A stretch of 64,000 nt of DNA from Methanobacteriaceae archaeon (GCA_030656015.1 JAUSNX010000014.1:1-64000); one strand, 5' to 3'. Counted from the first letter of the stretch, positions 1-9,489 are shown. Made by a program: numbers and translations. The notes: generated by a model not told the origin, from the letters alone.

Positions 1-377
1 ACTACACGCGCGGAATAAAACAAACAATCACAGAAAACAACCTAATATGCATATCACACAACATAAAAAGAATATTCAACCAAAAAAAACCACACAAAAC
101 AACACCAACATAAAAACAAACATCTACTCAACCAAAAAAAAGTCCAAAAACCAAAAAAAATTATGAGTCAGCCTCTTAATTAAATAAAAATTAAATGATA
201 AGTATCTGAGTAAAATTTACACATGAAATAACTTATAATTAAATCTAAACATAATTAATCTAAAGCATAGAAAATTAAATAATATACAATTTAATGCTAA
301 TCTAAATAATGATTTTTTATGATTTTAATAATCGTAAGATAGAAGATAGAATAATAAATAAATAATGTGGGGATAGA
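1..377. other. Intergenic region upstream of hcgB with an A/C-rich, G-poor segment
   Basis: About the first 160 bases are rich in A and C on the plus strand and almost lack G and T, unlike the A/T-rich gaps elsewhere. One plus frame is open from the window edge to a TGA at 164-166 and would encode a Lys/Asn/Gln/Thr-rich tail. It could be the C-terminus of a gene entering the window, or simple biased DNA; I cannot tell which. Bases 170-370 are ordinary AT-rich DNA leading to hcgB. No RNA gene or repeat array was recognised. Confidence 0.4.
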
Positions 378-851
378 ATGGGCCTGGAAAATTTGATAAA
401 AGCTGCTTATAAAGAATCTGTGGACAGAACTCGTAGAGGAGATAAGTTAGAGGAGATAGAATCCATTCAAGATTATATAACATCTTCTAAAAGAATTATT
501 GTGCCTAACTGGAATCAGGCAAAAGTAAATGTAATAAACGAAGTTTTAAATGAATTTAAACTGTCAGAAGCAGAACATTTGAAATTCCACACTAATTCTG
601 CAGACTTATCTCGAATGCCCGCCATCACTAAAGCCCAGATGGCACTGGATTTATATGATTGTGATTTAGTAATAGCTCGTGGCCGATTAGGAGTTCCGGG
701 ATCAGGTTCTTTAATGGTTATTTTAGATTCTAAAGGGCGTATTCTGACAGGGACCACATCCCCATCCCACGTAGTACACAATAAAGACCTTAAGGATGCT
801 GTAAGAGATGAAATAACTATTTGCTTAGAAAGAATAGGTTTTAAAAAGTGA
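378..851 (+). CDS. hcgB: HcgB, FeGP cofactor guanylyltransferase
   Basis: HcgB transfers GMP from GTP to the 4-hydroxyl of a pyridinol to make the guanylylpyridinol backbone of the FeGP cofactor of [Fe]-hydrogenase (Hmd). The 157-residue length and the conserved central and C-terminal blocks (LVIARGRLGVPGSGSL, TSPSHVVHNKDL) fit the family, formerly a DUF3236 protein. A GGGGA ribosome-binding site lies a few bases before the ATG. The stop overlaps the start of hcgC by four bases, and hcgC, D, E and F follow in the same direction, which supports the call. hmd and hcgA are not in the window and may lie upstream of position 1. Confidence 0.9.
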   Translation: MGLENLIKAAYKESVDRTRRGDKLEEIESIQDYITSSKRIIVPNWNQAKVNVINEVLNEFKLSEAEHLKFHTNSADLSRMPAITKAQMALDLYDCDLVIARGRLGVPGSGSLMVILDSKGRILTGTTSPSHVVHNKDLKDAVRDEITICLERIGFKK

Positions 852-1801
852 AAATTACTCTAATTACAGTTGATTTTATGAATTACGAAAATAATCCAAA
901 AAAGGATAACTGTGAAAATCCATTTCAACAGAAAGAAGAACAAAAATACTGTTCACCGAAACTTGAAATGGGAATAACCTCTATGGTGACTACATCTTAC
1001 TCATCTTTAACTATTTGGGACATTATTAAGATTATATCTGGTAAGAAGAGTGATGCAGTTAATGAATGGATAGATTCATTGCCAGTTCAAATAGAAAGGC
1101 CCGTGGTTGTAGGCACTTATCTAACCGGGGCTAGTTTAGCTCAAAAATTAGTTCAAAGGAAAGAAATAAAAGAAGTTAAAGTTTTAGATATTTACCCTCA
1201 CCTTAAAAAATTATTATATACTTTATGGGATGTCGAATCTAAAGATAGTGCTGTTAATGAAATTAATAATGCTAAAATCTCTTTTTCAACTGACTTAGGC
1301 CACTTGAAAACTGGAGATATGGTAATAGATACCACTGGCCTAGGTGGAATTGATGTTAATCAGATTAAAGAATTAAATTCATGTGAAGTATTTTTAGTTG
1401 AAGATCCTTCCTCTGATGGAAGTGATGATCTGATTCAAAACAAAAATTTTACTGAACAAAGAATTAAGGCCAGTTCTGCAAATCATCGGGGCCTAATATT
1501 CACCTCAGGACTAGGGTCCAAAACATCAGGAACCATGACTTTGACCATGGATGTGCTCAGAAAATCTCTTGAAGAAGTTTTAAAAGAAGAAGGAGTTTTA
1601 TATGCTGTGGCATCACTTGATTTCTATGAAAGAATTCTTTTTAAAGAAGAAAATACAGAAAAATTTCTAGAAACTCTGCAAAGGCCCGCCATGGTTGTAT
1701 CTTCCATTAAAGCTGTGGATCTGGATATTATTCTAGCCAAACAATTGACGAAAATTAGAGTGACTATTAAAGAAGATGTTGGGAAAAAAAATGAAGATTA
1801 G
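848..1801 (+). CDS. hcgC: HcgC, pyridinol C3-methyltransferase
   Basis: HcgC uses S-adenosylmethionine to methylate C3 of the pyridinol precursor of the FeGP cofactor. The predicted protein has 317 residues, as expected for the family. It starts with GTG inside the hcgB stop (GTGA overlap), so the two genes are probably translationally coupled. A Rossmann-like segment reading RPVVVGTYLTGASLAQKLV lies near residues 83-101, and a second reading DMVIDTTGLGGIDVNQI near 157-173. hcgD starts eight bases after its stop. The assignment rests on family resemblance and on its place between hcgB and hcgD; no catalytic residue was tested. Confidence 0.85.
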   Translation: MKITLITVDFMNYENNPKKDNCENPFQQKEEQKYCSPKLEMGITSMVTTSYSSLTIWDIIKIISGKKSDAVNEWIDSLPVQIERPVVVGTYLTGASLAQKLVQRKEIKEVKVLDIYPHLKKLLYTLWDVESKDSAVNEINNAKISFSTDLGHLKTGDMVIDTTGLGGIDVNQIKELNSCEVFLVEDPSSDGSDDLIQNKNFTEQRIKASSANHRGLIFTSGLGSKTSGTMTLTMDVLRKSLEEVLKEEGVLYAVASLDFYERILFKEENTEKFLETLQRPAMVVSSIKAVDLDIILAKQLTKIRVTIKEDVGKKNED

Positions 1802-1809
1802 GAGATAAT

Positions 1810-2610
1810 ATGAACGCAGCAGAGCTTTTTCAGAAAATTGAAAAAATAATTCCTTTGGATATTGCATTAGAAGGAGACAAAGTTGGTTTTATCGGTTCTG
1901 AAACTCCAGATGATATTCAAGTGAAAAATGTTCTTGTTTTAATGGATTATATTCCTTCATGTGAGCTAAAATTCCTTTCCAATAATTTAAACAATTCAAA
2001 AATAAGTAATTTAAAAATTAATTATGAAGATTATGATTTGTTGATAACACATCATCCTCCCATTATTAAACCAGAGATTCCTACCTATGTCATTCATTCC
2101 AACTGGGATTTAATAACCCTGGGTGCTTGTGACTCACTGGCAGAAACTCTAGAAATAAAAGTTTTAGATGTTTTAGATCCTGAAACAGGGCTAGGAAGAT
2201 TGGGGAGTCCTCTTAATGGGCCGGTTTCCCTGGAAGAGTTGGAAGCCCGGGTTATGGAAAAATTGAATATAGATTGTATTAAATCAGTTAAAACATCCAA
2301 ATTTCTAAATAATCCTCAAATGAAAATTAATAAAGTAGCCGTTGTCTCTGGTTTTGGTCTCAATCCAAATTTTATTAAAAAAGCTCACAACAGAGGCGCT
2401 GAAGTTTATATATCTGGAGATCTTACCCATCCTGGAGCTATTATGGCCAAAGCACTGGGAATAAACTTAATTGATGTGAATCATCACGCTAGTGAAATAC
2501 CTGGCCTTTATGATCTGGCCCGGTTAATTAAGGACTTAGGAATTGAAGTTGATGTTTTTAATACTGGAATTCCATGGGATACTAAATTTAAGTTCATTTC
2601 AGATAAATAA
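1810..2610 (+). CDS. hcgD: HcgD, Nif3-like dinuclear metal protein
   Basis: This 266-residue protein belongs to the Nif3/NGG1p-interacting family. HcgD binds a labile two-iron site and is proposed to deliver iron during FeGP cofactor assembly. The expected metal ligands are visible: His81-His82 in LLITHHPP, His96/Asp100 in VIHSNWD, and the C-terminal His225-His226 and Glu229 in VNHHASE. A GGAGAT ribosome-binding site lies just before the ATG. It is the third gene of the hcg run, and the gap before hcgE (164 bases) may hold a second promoter. Other Nif3 proteins are general metal-binding proteins, so the specific role is inferred from context. Confidence 0.88.
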   Translation: MNAAELFQKIEKIIPLDIALEGDKVGFIGSETPDDIQVKNVLVLMDYIPSCELKFLSNNLNNSKISNLKINYEDYDLLITHHPPIIKPEIPTYVIHSNWDLITLGACDSLAETLEIKVLDVLDPETGLGRLGSPLNGPVSLEELEARVMEKLNIDCIKSVKTSKFLNNPQMKINKVAVVSGFGLNPNFIKKAHNRGAEVYISGDLTHPGAIMAKALGINLIDVNHHASEIPGLYDLARLIKDLGIEVDVFNTGIPWDTKFKFISDK

Positions 2611-2774
2611 TTCAAAAGTATAATTTAAATATTAATATTTCACAGATATGCTAATTCATTGACATTATTACTCACAAAAGTTAAGTATTATAAAAAATAA
2701 CAATTGTTATATATTATTTGATTAAGGAATTATAAATAAAATTATTATAGTAAATTGAATTAATAGGTGTAAAA

Positions 2775-3425
2775 ATGAGTGACATTGCAAAACTGGAAAA
2801 GAATAAAGTTCCTAAAGGAGAAGTTTCGTTAGTAGGCCTTGGAAGATTGGGGCTACGAACAGCTTTAAACTTAATACAAGCTCATAGAGGTGGGCCAAAA
2901 ACAGTTTATGCCATAGATGGTCAAAAAATTTCAATCGATGATTTGATTTTTAGAATGTATGGGGCTGAAATTGGTGAATATAAAGTTGATTTCATTAAAA
3001 GATTGGCCGGTGCAGGATTCAATAAAGAAATTATTCCCATTACCCTAGATATAAGCCCTGAAAACATTGAATTGATAAAAGGAGATGTAGTTTGTATTGA
3101 AATTGCTGGAGGAGACACATTAAAAACAACTTCAGAAATTATCAAACATGCTCATGCCAATGGTGCCTTAACAGTCAGTACTGCAGGTGTTTTTGGAATA
3201 GGTGAAGAAGAAATAATTGTTAATAATATATCTGAGCTGGAAAATGACAATCCCATTGTTGAATTCCTGAAAAATGAAGGAATAACAAAAAACCACATTT
3301 TAATAGGAACTGGAAAGCTAATTAGGGATTGGGAGCCAGTTACACCTTACACCTTAGATCGAATTTCTGCTGTTATAACTAGAGAAGTTTTAAAACTTCT
3401 GGAAAAGAAAAATAATGAAAAATAA
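2775..3425 (+). CDS. hcgE: HcgE, ThiF/E1-like pyridinol adenylyltransferase
   Basis: HcgE activates the carboxyl group of the pyridinol with ATP (adenylylation), the step before thioester formation by HcgF. The 216-residue protein has the dinucleotide-binding motif GLGRLG at residues 21-26 within a Rossmann fold, as in ThiF/MoeB/E1 enzymes, and lacks the zinc-binding cysteine pairs of longer E1 enzymes. It has its own AT-rich leader. hcgF follows after 221 bases on the same strand. The adenylyltransferase fold is clear; the exact substrate is inferred from the hcg neighbourhood. Confidence 0.87.
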   Translation: MSDIAKLEKNKVPKGEVSLVGLGRLGLRTALNLIQAHRGGPKTVYAIDGQKISIDDLIFRMYGAEIGEYKVDFIKRLAGAGFNKEIIPITLDISPENIELIKGDVVCIEIAGGDTLKTTSEIIKHAHANGALTVSTAGVFGIGEEEIIVNNISELENDNPIVEFLKNEGITKNHILIGTGKLIRDWEPVTPYTLDRISAVITREVLKLLEKKNNEK

Positions 3426-3646
3426 TCAGTATTTAATTTAATTGGTTGATTTAAATTGACTTAAATTAATTTAATATTTTTTATGCTTCTTAATTAATAT
3501 TTAATTTTAATAGTTCATTTTTTAGCAATATTCTCTATTTTTAGTATTTTTTATTATGTATTTTATTACTATTATTAGCATTATTATTATAGAACTTAGT
3601 TTATTTTTAAAAAAATTAAATAGATTAAAAATCTTATCACAATGTA

Positions 3647-4180
3647 ATGATAATAAAAATAGCAACTGCTGAATGTTTCACCCATGGAAAAGTGGCCCAG
3701 GAAATTCATTCATTTTCTCAAGGTTATCCTCAAAATTACACTTGGAATCTGAATTCTTCAGATTTTAATTTGTCATTAGTGGCCGGGATGTTTATACCCA
3801 CCATTAATGGAGTTAAAAATGTTTTAAGGTTTGATCCCACAGAACCTTTAGAAACCATTAATGATATAAAAATCTATGATCAAGAAGGAGACCTTGAAAT
3901 GGCTGTTTTAATGGCCAAATCCGTACAAAAAATTTGCAAATCAGATATGGGTGTGGGAACCACAGCCGGTGTGGGAAAAGGAGGCCTGGCTGTCTGTGAT
4001 GACAAACACATTCTTTTGAGTACTTCTGACGTTCACAGCGATTTAAGAAATTGTGAATCCTCACTAATTTTTGAAAGGCAAAAATCAGGGATAGAAAAAG
4101 TGCTATTCATGTTGGAATGTCTTATTACAGGCCAATTCGATGCTATAAATTCAAAAGAAATAATTAAAATAGATAAATGA
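3647..4180 (+). CDS. hcgF: HcgF, pyridinol thioester-forming protein (UPF0254)
   Basis: HcgF binds the guanylylpyridinol and forms a covalent thioester between its carboxyl group and an N-terminal cysteine, so that the acyl-iron bond of FeGP can be made. The N-terminus reads MIIKIATAECFTHGK, the signature of UPF0254, with the candidate nucleophile at Cys10. Length (177 residues) is normal. The start has no strong ribosome-binding site, and the upstream gap is AT-rich. hcgG, the usual last partner, does not follow; the next gene is sufC. Confidence 0.88.
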   Translation: MIIKIATAECFTHGKVAQEIHSFSQGYPQNYTWNLNSSDFNLSLVAGMFIPTINGVKNVLRFDPTEPLETINDIKIYDQEGDLEMAVLMAKSVQKICKSDMGVGTTAGVGKGGLAVCDDKHILLSTSDVHSDLRNCESSLIFERQKSGIEKVLFMLECLITGQFDAINSKEIIKIDK

Positions 4181-4475
4181 TAATATTCGGTAAATATAAT
4201 TTGAAATTAGCCTAAAGTCTAAAATATATAAAATAATAATTACAAATTATCTTAAAAATATCCCAAATACTTTTCTTGAAATTAATTAAATAAAAATTTC
4301 TATTTCGTAATGCAAAATAATCATTTTTTTCAATTTCATTCTAATTTTTTGCTTTTAAGATGAATTTAAACTTTTTTCATGATATTTATTTATTAAACTT
4401 ATTCCATACTATATATCGTTGAATTCTATTTAATTGAATTTCATCGAAAATCTAAAGGTGGTGGTTAAACTGCTA

Positions 4476-5228
4476 TTGGAAATAACCGATCTGGCAGTTG
4501 AAGTAAGTGGAAAAAAAGTTCTAAAGGATATCGATTTGTATATTGATGAGGGAGAAACCCATGTTCTACTGGGCCCCAATGGTTCCGGAAAAAGTACTCT
4601 ATTTATGACAATTTTAGGATTTCCTAAATATAAAGTTACTAATGGAGAAATTCTATTCAAAGGAGAAAATATAACCAATCTTAATACTACAGAAAGGGTT
4701 AAAAAAGGCGTTGGCGTGAGCTTTCAAAACCCTCCAGCCATTAGAGGAGTCCGTTTAATGGACCTTTTAAAGGTGGAAAGTGGTCAAAACCCTGAAGATG
4801 AAGAACTTAGTCCCGAAATGCTTGAACTAGCCTATAAAATGAAATTAGACGAAAATTTTCTGGACAGAGATGTTAATTTAGGATTTTCTGGTGGAGAAGT
4901 TAAAAGATCCGAGATATTGCAGCTTCTTGCACAAAAACCTGATTTTATCATGTTTGATGAGCCTGACTCTGGAGTGGACATTGAAAATGTAGAACTCCTG
5001 GCAGAAGAGATAAACATATTGTTAGATAAGGACAAGAAACCTGGACTTAGGAAAAACTCTGGTCTTTTAATTACTCACCTAGGTTATATCCTTAACTTTG
5101 TAAAGGCAGACACTGCTCATGTTTTAATGGATGGTAGAATTGCTTGTTCTGGAAACCCCAGTGAAATTATAGAAGACATTCGGAAAGAAGGATTCAAAGG
5201 GTGTGTACAATGTTGCGGGATACACTAG
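4476..5228 (+). CDS. sufC: SufC, Fe-S cluster assembly ATPase
   Basis: SufC is the ABC-type ATPase that drives the SufB scaffold in iron-sulfur cluster assembly. With the TTG start at 4476 the protein has 250 residues, the usual SufC length. Walker A (GPNGSGKS) lies at about 33-40, the signature FSGGE at 137-141 and Walker B (IMFDEP) at 158-163. AGGTGGTGG ends 11 bases before this TTG; the frame is open back to a TTG at 4434, but that start would place the ribosome-binding site inside the gene. The 3' end overlaps sufB, so the two form an operon. The archaeal SufBC pair works without SufD. Confidence 0.93.
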   Translation: MEITDLAVEVSGKKVLKDIDLYIDEGETHVLLGPNGSGKSTLFMTILGFPKYKVTNGEILFKGENITNLNTTERVKKGVGVSFQNPPAIRGVRLMDLLKVESGQNPEDEELSPEMLELAYKMKLDENFLDRDVNLGFSGGEVKRSEILQLLAQKPDFIMFDEPDSGVDIENVELLAEEINILLDKDKKPGLRKNSGLLITHLGYILNFVKADTAHVLMDGRIACSGNPSEIIEDIRKEGFKGCVQCCGIH

Positions 5229-6442
5229 GAAAAGCTGAAAAGGCTAAGGAAAAAAAGGCCCTTTACGGTGAAGACATTGACCTGGAAAAGTTCATAAAAG
5301 AAGAAGCCGGTGACCATGAAAAAGTGAGCCGGGCCAATGAAGTTCCTAAAAAAGTCCAAGACACTTTACTCAAAGTGGGAGTAGATCCTAATGAGCAGGA
5401 AAGATCTGGGACTTTCATTCAGGTGGATCAAACAGGAGTCTGCAGCACCTGTGGCTCTGAATCAGTGGAAATAATGGGTATGAATGTTGCTTTGGACAAA
5501 TACAACTGGTTAAAAGATTACATGTGGAAATCAGTAGCTCCAGATACTGACAAATACACCGCCCAGACCGCTCTTCGGGAAGCTAATGAAGGCCCAAGCG
5601 GATACTTTATAAGATCATTGCCTGGTTCCAAAGAAGTTTTCCCTCTGCAAGCATGTATGTTCATTGGTGACGAGAAGGTCATGCAAACCGCACACAACGT
5701 GATAATTGCCGAAGAAAACTCAGAACTTCACATTATTACCGGTTGTGCTACCGGGGAAGACGTAAGTTCTGCCCTGCACGTGGGTGTGTCCGAATTTTAC
5801 CTGAAAAAAGGAGCTAAAATTACCTTTACCATGGTACACAACTGGGCCGAGCAAGTAGATGTAAGGCCGCGTACTGGAATAATGGTTGGAGATGACTCTA
5901 CTTATATCAGTAATTATATCTTAACCAGCCCTGTTAGAAGCATACAATCTTATCCTACCGCATATTGTACTGGTACCAATTCAAAAGTTCTTTTCCAATC
6001 AATTTTAGGTGGACAAAAAGATTCTGTACTGGATATGGGATCCCGAGTACTCTTAGAAGGTGAAGGAAGTAAAGCAGAAATGATTTCACGTGCGGTATCC
6101 AAAGACCAGTCCCAAATCTACTCTCGGGGTCATTTAGCTGGCCGAACACAAAATGTTAAAGGACATTTAGAATGTCATGGACTGGTATTATCTGACGATT
6201 CCATGATATATGCTGTTCCTGAGCTGGAAGGTAGTGCTACTGAACTCGAAATGTCTCACGAAGCAGCAGTGGGTAAAATAGCAGAAGAAGAAGTTTTATA
6301 TCTCACATCTAGAGGTTTAACTGAAGAAGAAGCCGCTTCAATGATTGTAAGAGGATTCTTAAGCATGGATATAACTGGTCTTCCACCAGAACTGGCCTCG
6401 GAAACCAAAAGAATGTTAGATGCTAGTTTACAGGGAATTTAA
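5210..6442 (+). CDS. sufB: SufB, Fe-S cluster assembly scaffold
   Basis: SufB is the beta-helix scaffold on which iron-sulfur clusters form with SufC. The 410-residue protein has the right-handed beta-helix core (Val/Ile/Tyr-rich, from about residue 120 to 360) and the conserved tail with DITGLPPE near the C-terminus. The ATG at 5210 is preferred; GTG at 5201 would add three residues. It overlaps sufC by 19 bases. A CSTCGSE segment near residue 81 may bind metal. Next to a cluster that builds an iron cofactor, this pair may serve general Fe-S supply; a link to FeGP is speculation. Confidence 0.93.
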   Translation: MLRDTLGKAEKAKEKKALYGEDIDLEKFIKEEAGDHEKVSRANEVPKKVQDTLLKVGVDPNEQERSGTFIQVDQTGVCSTCGSESVEIMGMNVALDKYNWLKDYMWKSVAPDTDKYTAQTALREANEGPSGYFIRSLPGSKEVFPLQACMFIGDEKVMQTAHNVIIAEENSELHIITGCATGEDVSSALHVGVSEFYLKKGAKITFTMVHNWAEQVDVRPRTGIMVGDDSTYISNYILTSPVRSIQSYPTAYCTGTNSKVLFQSILGGQKDSVLDMGSRVLLEGEGSKAEMISRAVSKDQSQIYSRGHLAGRTQNVKGHLECHGLVLSDDSMIYAVPELEGSATELEMSHEAAVGKIAEEEVLYLTSRGLTEEEAASMIVRGFLSMDITGLPPELASETKRMLDASLQGI

Positions 6443-6757
6443 TTTTCTAATAAAACAAAAAACTTCTTAAATCCTTTTTTTATTTTCTTATTTTTTGTTA
6501 TAAATAGAAAAATAACTTTTAACATTTCTCAAAAAGTAATTTTAAAAATTTGTTTATAAAAATAACTGATAAAATATTAAACTAGATTAATTGAAAAATA
6601 ATTGAAAAGTTATGAAGTTAGATTAATATTTTAAAATATTTATTAAAAGAGAATAATTTAATTAAAATATTAAATCATAAAATAGTCATTAATTAAATTT
6701 ATTATACAATATTAAGGTAGGAAGAAGGTGAAACACCTACTAACGGGAAAAATGAGT
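6443..6757. other. Intergenic region between convergent sufB and PRC-barrel genes
   Basis: This 315-base gap separates convergent genes. A T-rich tract at 6472-6498 is the likely sufB terminator. A short inverted repeat, AGGTG-AAA-CACCT, lies at 6726-6738, 20 bases beyond the stop of the minus-strand gene, and may form its 3' hairpin. The rest is AT-rich and holds no convincing gene. Confidence 0.5.
6472..6498 (+). terminator. T-rich terminator after sufB
   Basis: Runs of T on the plus strand begin 30 bases after the sufB stop with little hairpin structure. This is the usual archaeal oligo-U termination signal. Confidence 0.5.
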
Positions 6758-7024
6758 TTATTCAGCAATTATTATAAATTCGCCTACTTTTTCAACTTTG
6801 CCGAATGGAACCAGTAAAAAGTCTCCTTTCTTCTTAGAACCTTTTACATTGACATTTCTGCCTTTTTCCACTTTAATAACAACATCGGTGATTTTTCCAG
6901 TTTTATCATTAATCACCAGTTCTTCTAGCTCTCCTAAAATTCTTGCATTGCTAGTAGCTACCTGGTATCCTTTAATTTCGCTCCAGAATTTTTCTTCCCC
7001 TTTAATCAGTTTCCTTTCTTCCAT
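6758..7024 (-). CDS. PRC-barrel domain protein
   Basis: This small protein (88 residues from the ATG at 7024) is a single PRC-barrel domain: a beta-rich fold with GYQVATSNARILGELEELVI near the N-terminus and a basic loop before the last strands. Such proteins occur in many archaea; their function is not settled (adaptor or RNA-related roles are suggested). GGTGAT lies five bases before the chosen ATG; a start at 7048 would skip this site. The gene overlaps the end of cobY by 23 bases, so it is probably co-transcribed with it. No role can be assigned from sequence. Confidence 0.8.
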   Translation of the reverse strand: MEERKLIKGEEKFWSEIKGYQVATSNARILGELEELVINDKTGKITDVVIKVEKGRNVNVKGSKKKGDFLLVPFGKVEKVGEFIIIAE

Positions 7025-7631
7025 CATTATCACCAAAAAACTTTTCAAAGACTTTCATGTCTTTACAAGTATTAATATTTAAGGCAAGTTCGATTTTAGG
7101 AACTTCCAAAACTTCCTCATCTTGTATCTTGTTTATACTCCTTAATATATTTACTCCCGAGGGTACTATGCCTTCAAGAACAATAGAAGGTTCTAAATCA
7201 TATTTTTCAAAAATTTCAATAGGAACTGCCACACACATAGCTGGTTTTTGCGATTTTTTATATCTTAATCGGTACTCGTTTAGAATAAAATCTATTAATT
7301 CTCCATCCACACCAGGAATATCAGAGCCAATAGTCAATAAGGTTTCATCAGGATTTTTTGATTCGAAATAGGATAATAAAAAACTTAAATCAGCTAAATA
7401 TCCGTCCCCAGGAGTTTTAATTATTTTATATCCTTTTTTGATTGCATAATCTTCGGTTAATGGAACATGATGACTAGTAGCAATGAAAATATTGTTTATA
7501 TTAGTAGAATCCTGCAAATTATCCATTACGCAATCAATTAAAAATTTTCCATTGACCTGTACCAGGGGTTTCTCACAATCCAATTTCATGCGAGTTCCTT
7601 TACCACCAGCCATAACTAGAGCAATTGCCAT
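7002..7631 (-). CDS. cobY: CobY, adenosylcobinamide-phosphate guanylyltransferase
   Basis: CobY transfers GMP from GTP to adenosylcobinamide phosphate, the archaeal replacement for bacterial CobU in corrinoid cofactor biosynthesis. The 209-residue protein opens with the nucleotidyltransferase motif AGGKGTRM (residues 8-15), followed by the conserved EKPLVQVNGKFLID. A GSDIPG block near residue 108 matches the metal/nucleotide region of the GT-A fold. It lies close to the mtr operon, whose MtrA subunit needs a cobamide, so the placement makes sense. It overlaps the downstream PRC-barrel gene. Confidence 0.9.
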   Translation of the reverse strand: MAIALVMAGGKGTRMKLDCEKPLVQVNGKFLIDCVMDNLQDSTNINNIFIATSHHVPLTEDYAIKKGYKIIKTPGDGYLADLSFLLSYFESKNPDETLLTIGSDIPGVDGELIDFILNEYRLRYKKSQKPAMCVAVPIEIFEKYDLEPSIVLEGIVPSGVNILRSINKIQDEEVLEVPKIELALNINTCKDMKVFEKFFGDNDGRKETD

Positions 7632-7735
7632 GAGAATACCGGATATTATGTCTTTATAATTATCTTAAGGAAGTAAATTAAAATAAGAAAAAGATGAAAT
7701 AATTTTAAATAAAAAATTAATAATCACGCTTAAAC

Positions 7736-9205
7736 TCATTTTTGATTCTGCAATTTCCTTCTAGGACCCAGTATACAAGGCCCACCTTGTCTTCCGCCAA
7801 TTGGAATATGCGGAGTTCCAATGGAATTCATACAACGTGCCATAATTGCTGCACCCATAGCCAGAGCATCTGAGACAAAAAGACATTCTTCAAATCTATC
7901 TTTAGTATAATCCAGTATTAATTCAGGTTTTCGACCGGTGATTCCAGCTCTTCCAGTAACTCCCAGAACAGATCCTTCAGGGACAACACCTTCCTGAAAT
8001 GCCTCATCCACTAATCTTTTTACAATCAATGCACTCACATAATCTAAAGTTCCAAATAGAGTGTGTATGCCATCATTTTCATATATTTCATGGCCAATTT
8101 TAGTTAATTCATCTATTTTGTCCCCATTGGTTCCAATATCACATCCAATCAATGTAGTTCCAGCATCATATGCTGCAGCAGGATCTACAGGAACCGTTCC
8201 AAATCGAGTTCTATCCTCAGGAACCTTTCTAATGTCCACAAATTCATGAATTCTCTCTGCATAGACCAGTGACTTTTTCCAATCCGCCTTTTTAATTATA
8301 TCTTTATTATATAAATCTAAAGCAGCACCGCCCCTTTTATCAACTTTTTCAGTACCCCTAATTATGGCATCAGAAACTGCTCCTGCCAGACCACAGAAGT
8401 TTCCCACCGTCTTGGCATAGGGTTCGTCATTATTGACTATTCTTCCAGCTAATGTTGTCCCGAAGTCCATTGATACACAGGGGTTTCTGAAATCAACGTT
8501 GGTCCATTTAGCACCCAATTTTATACCCGCAGTAACCAGTTCACCTTCCATTTCATTGGCCACTACCTCTTTTCCAGTTGGAGGGATAACACTAACCACC
8601 GCCCCATCAAATATGACCTTTTCTAAGAGAGTAAACTCTTTTAATCTATCTGGTAAGCTGTCAATTGAAAGTGCAGGGGCCATTTTTCGAGGAGGAATTC
8701 CTGCTTCAAGACATCCATTAGCCAAGGAAATAATGAGTTTACCCACTTCTTGTGGGGATGCGAATCCAGCAGTAACGCCTGTAGATCGCACTACAAAGTC
8801 CAGATCTTTTTCTATATCAAGTTTTGATAGTTTTAATGATTCTAATATAGTATCTCTAACCATATCTGAAACAGATTCCTGGGTCAGTTCCACACCCCAT
8901 ACCGTGGAGCCAAAAACCTCTTCTCCTTTTTTCGGAGGCCTTATATCCCTGGTCATTTTAACGGTCTTATCTAGTAAGTAGCTACGGCTGGTATTCAGGT
9001 TTGTAGCAGTTAATATACATTTAGTCGTCGTATTACCCAATTCTACAGAGGCCACAATATAATAAACATCAGGCTTCATAGAATATCCCGAACCCACAGT
9101 TTTCTTTGTAAATGGTGACGTTTTTGCGTCTTCTATTGATATATATCTACTTTTGGCCATTACTGGCTTTGGTCCTAATCCCAATACTCTTTTTAAAAAT
9201 GACAA
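7736..9205 (-). CDS. mmp14: Methanogenesis marker protein 14
   Basis: This 489-residue protein matches the marker 14 family (DUF2114), found almost only in methanogens and of unproven function. Segments such as IVASVELGNTTTKCIL (about 50-65), VSMDFGTTLAGRI (about 246-258) and GCDIGTNGDK resemble the phosphate-binding loops of ASKHA-fold ATPases like benzoyl-CoA reductase activators. The start is TTG, with GGGGGT about six bases upstream. The gene is separate from the stress-protein genes by 284 bases but faces the same way as the mtr and mcr operons. A role in Mcr or Mtr maturation is plausible but unproven. Confidence 0.85.
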   Translation of the reverse strand: MSFLKRVLGLGPKPVMAKSRYISIEDAKTSPFTKKTVGSGYSMKPDVYYIVASVELGNTTTKCILTATNLNTSRSYLLDKTVKMTRDIRPPKKGEEVFGSTVWGVELTQESVSDMVRDTILESLKLSKLDIEKDLDFVVRSTGVTAGFASPQEVGKLIISLANGCLEAGIPPRKMAPALSIDSLPDRLKEFTLLEKVIFDGAVVSVIPPTGKEVVANEMEGELVTAGIKLGAKWTNVDFRNPCVSMDFGTTLAGRIVNNDEPYAKTVGNFCGLAGAVSDAIIRGTEKVDKRGGAALDLYNKDIIKKADWKKSLVYAERIHEFVDIRKVPEDRTRFGTVPVDPAAAYDAGTTLIGCDIGTNGDKIDELTKIGHEIYENDGIHTLFGTLDYVSALIVKRLVDEAFQEGVVPEGSVLGVTGRAGITGRKPELILDYTKDRFEECLFVSDALAMGAAIMARCMNSIGTPHIPIGGRQGGPCILGPRRKLQNQK

Positions 9206-9489
9206 ATGTATACCCCCGAAAATTACATGAATAAAAATTCAATTAATTAAAATTCAATTTGACTAAATTTAGAAAATTGATAAGTCTGAAATTTTTTAAT
9301 TAAATATGAATTTGAATATGAATAGTCTATTTAAATAGAATATAAATTTTATGAAAATAATCTTCAAAAACAATTTAAAAGTTATTATATTTTTATATAA
9401 ACTCCATAGTATCTAATAAATAATATTAAAATGAACATTGAGAGACTATAAAAAAAAATAAATAAAAAAATAAATTAGTATGTAATCTT

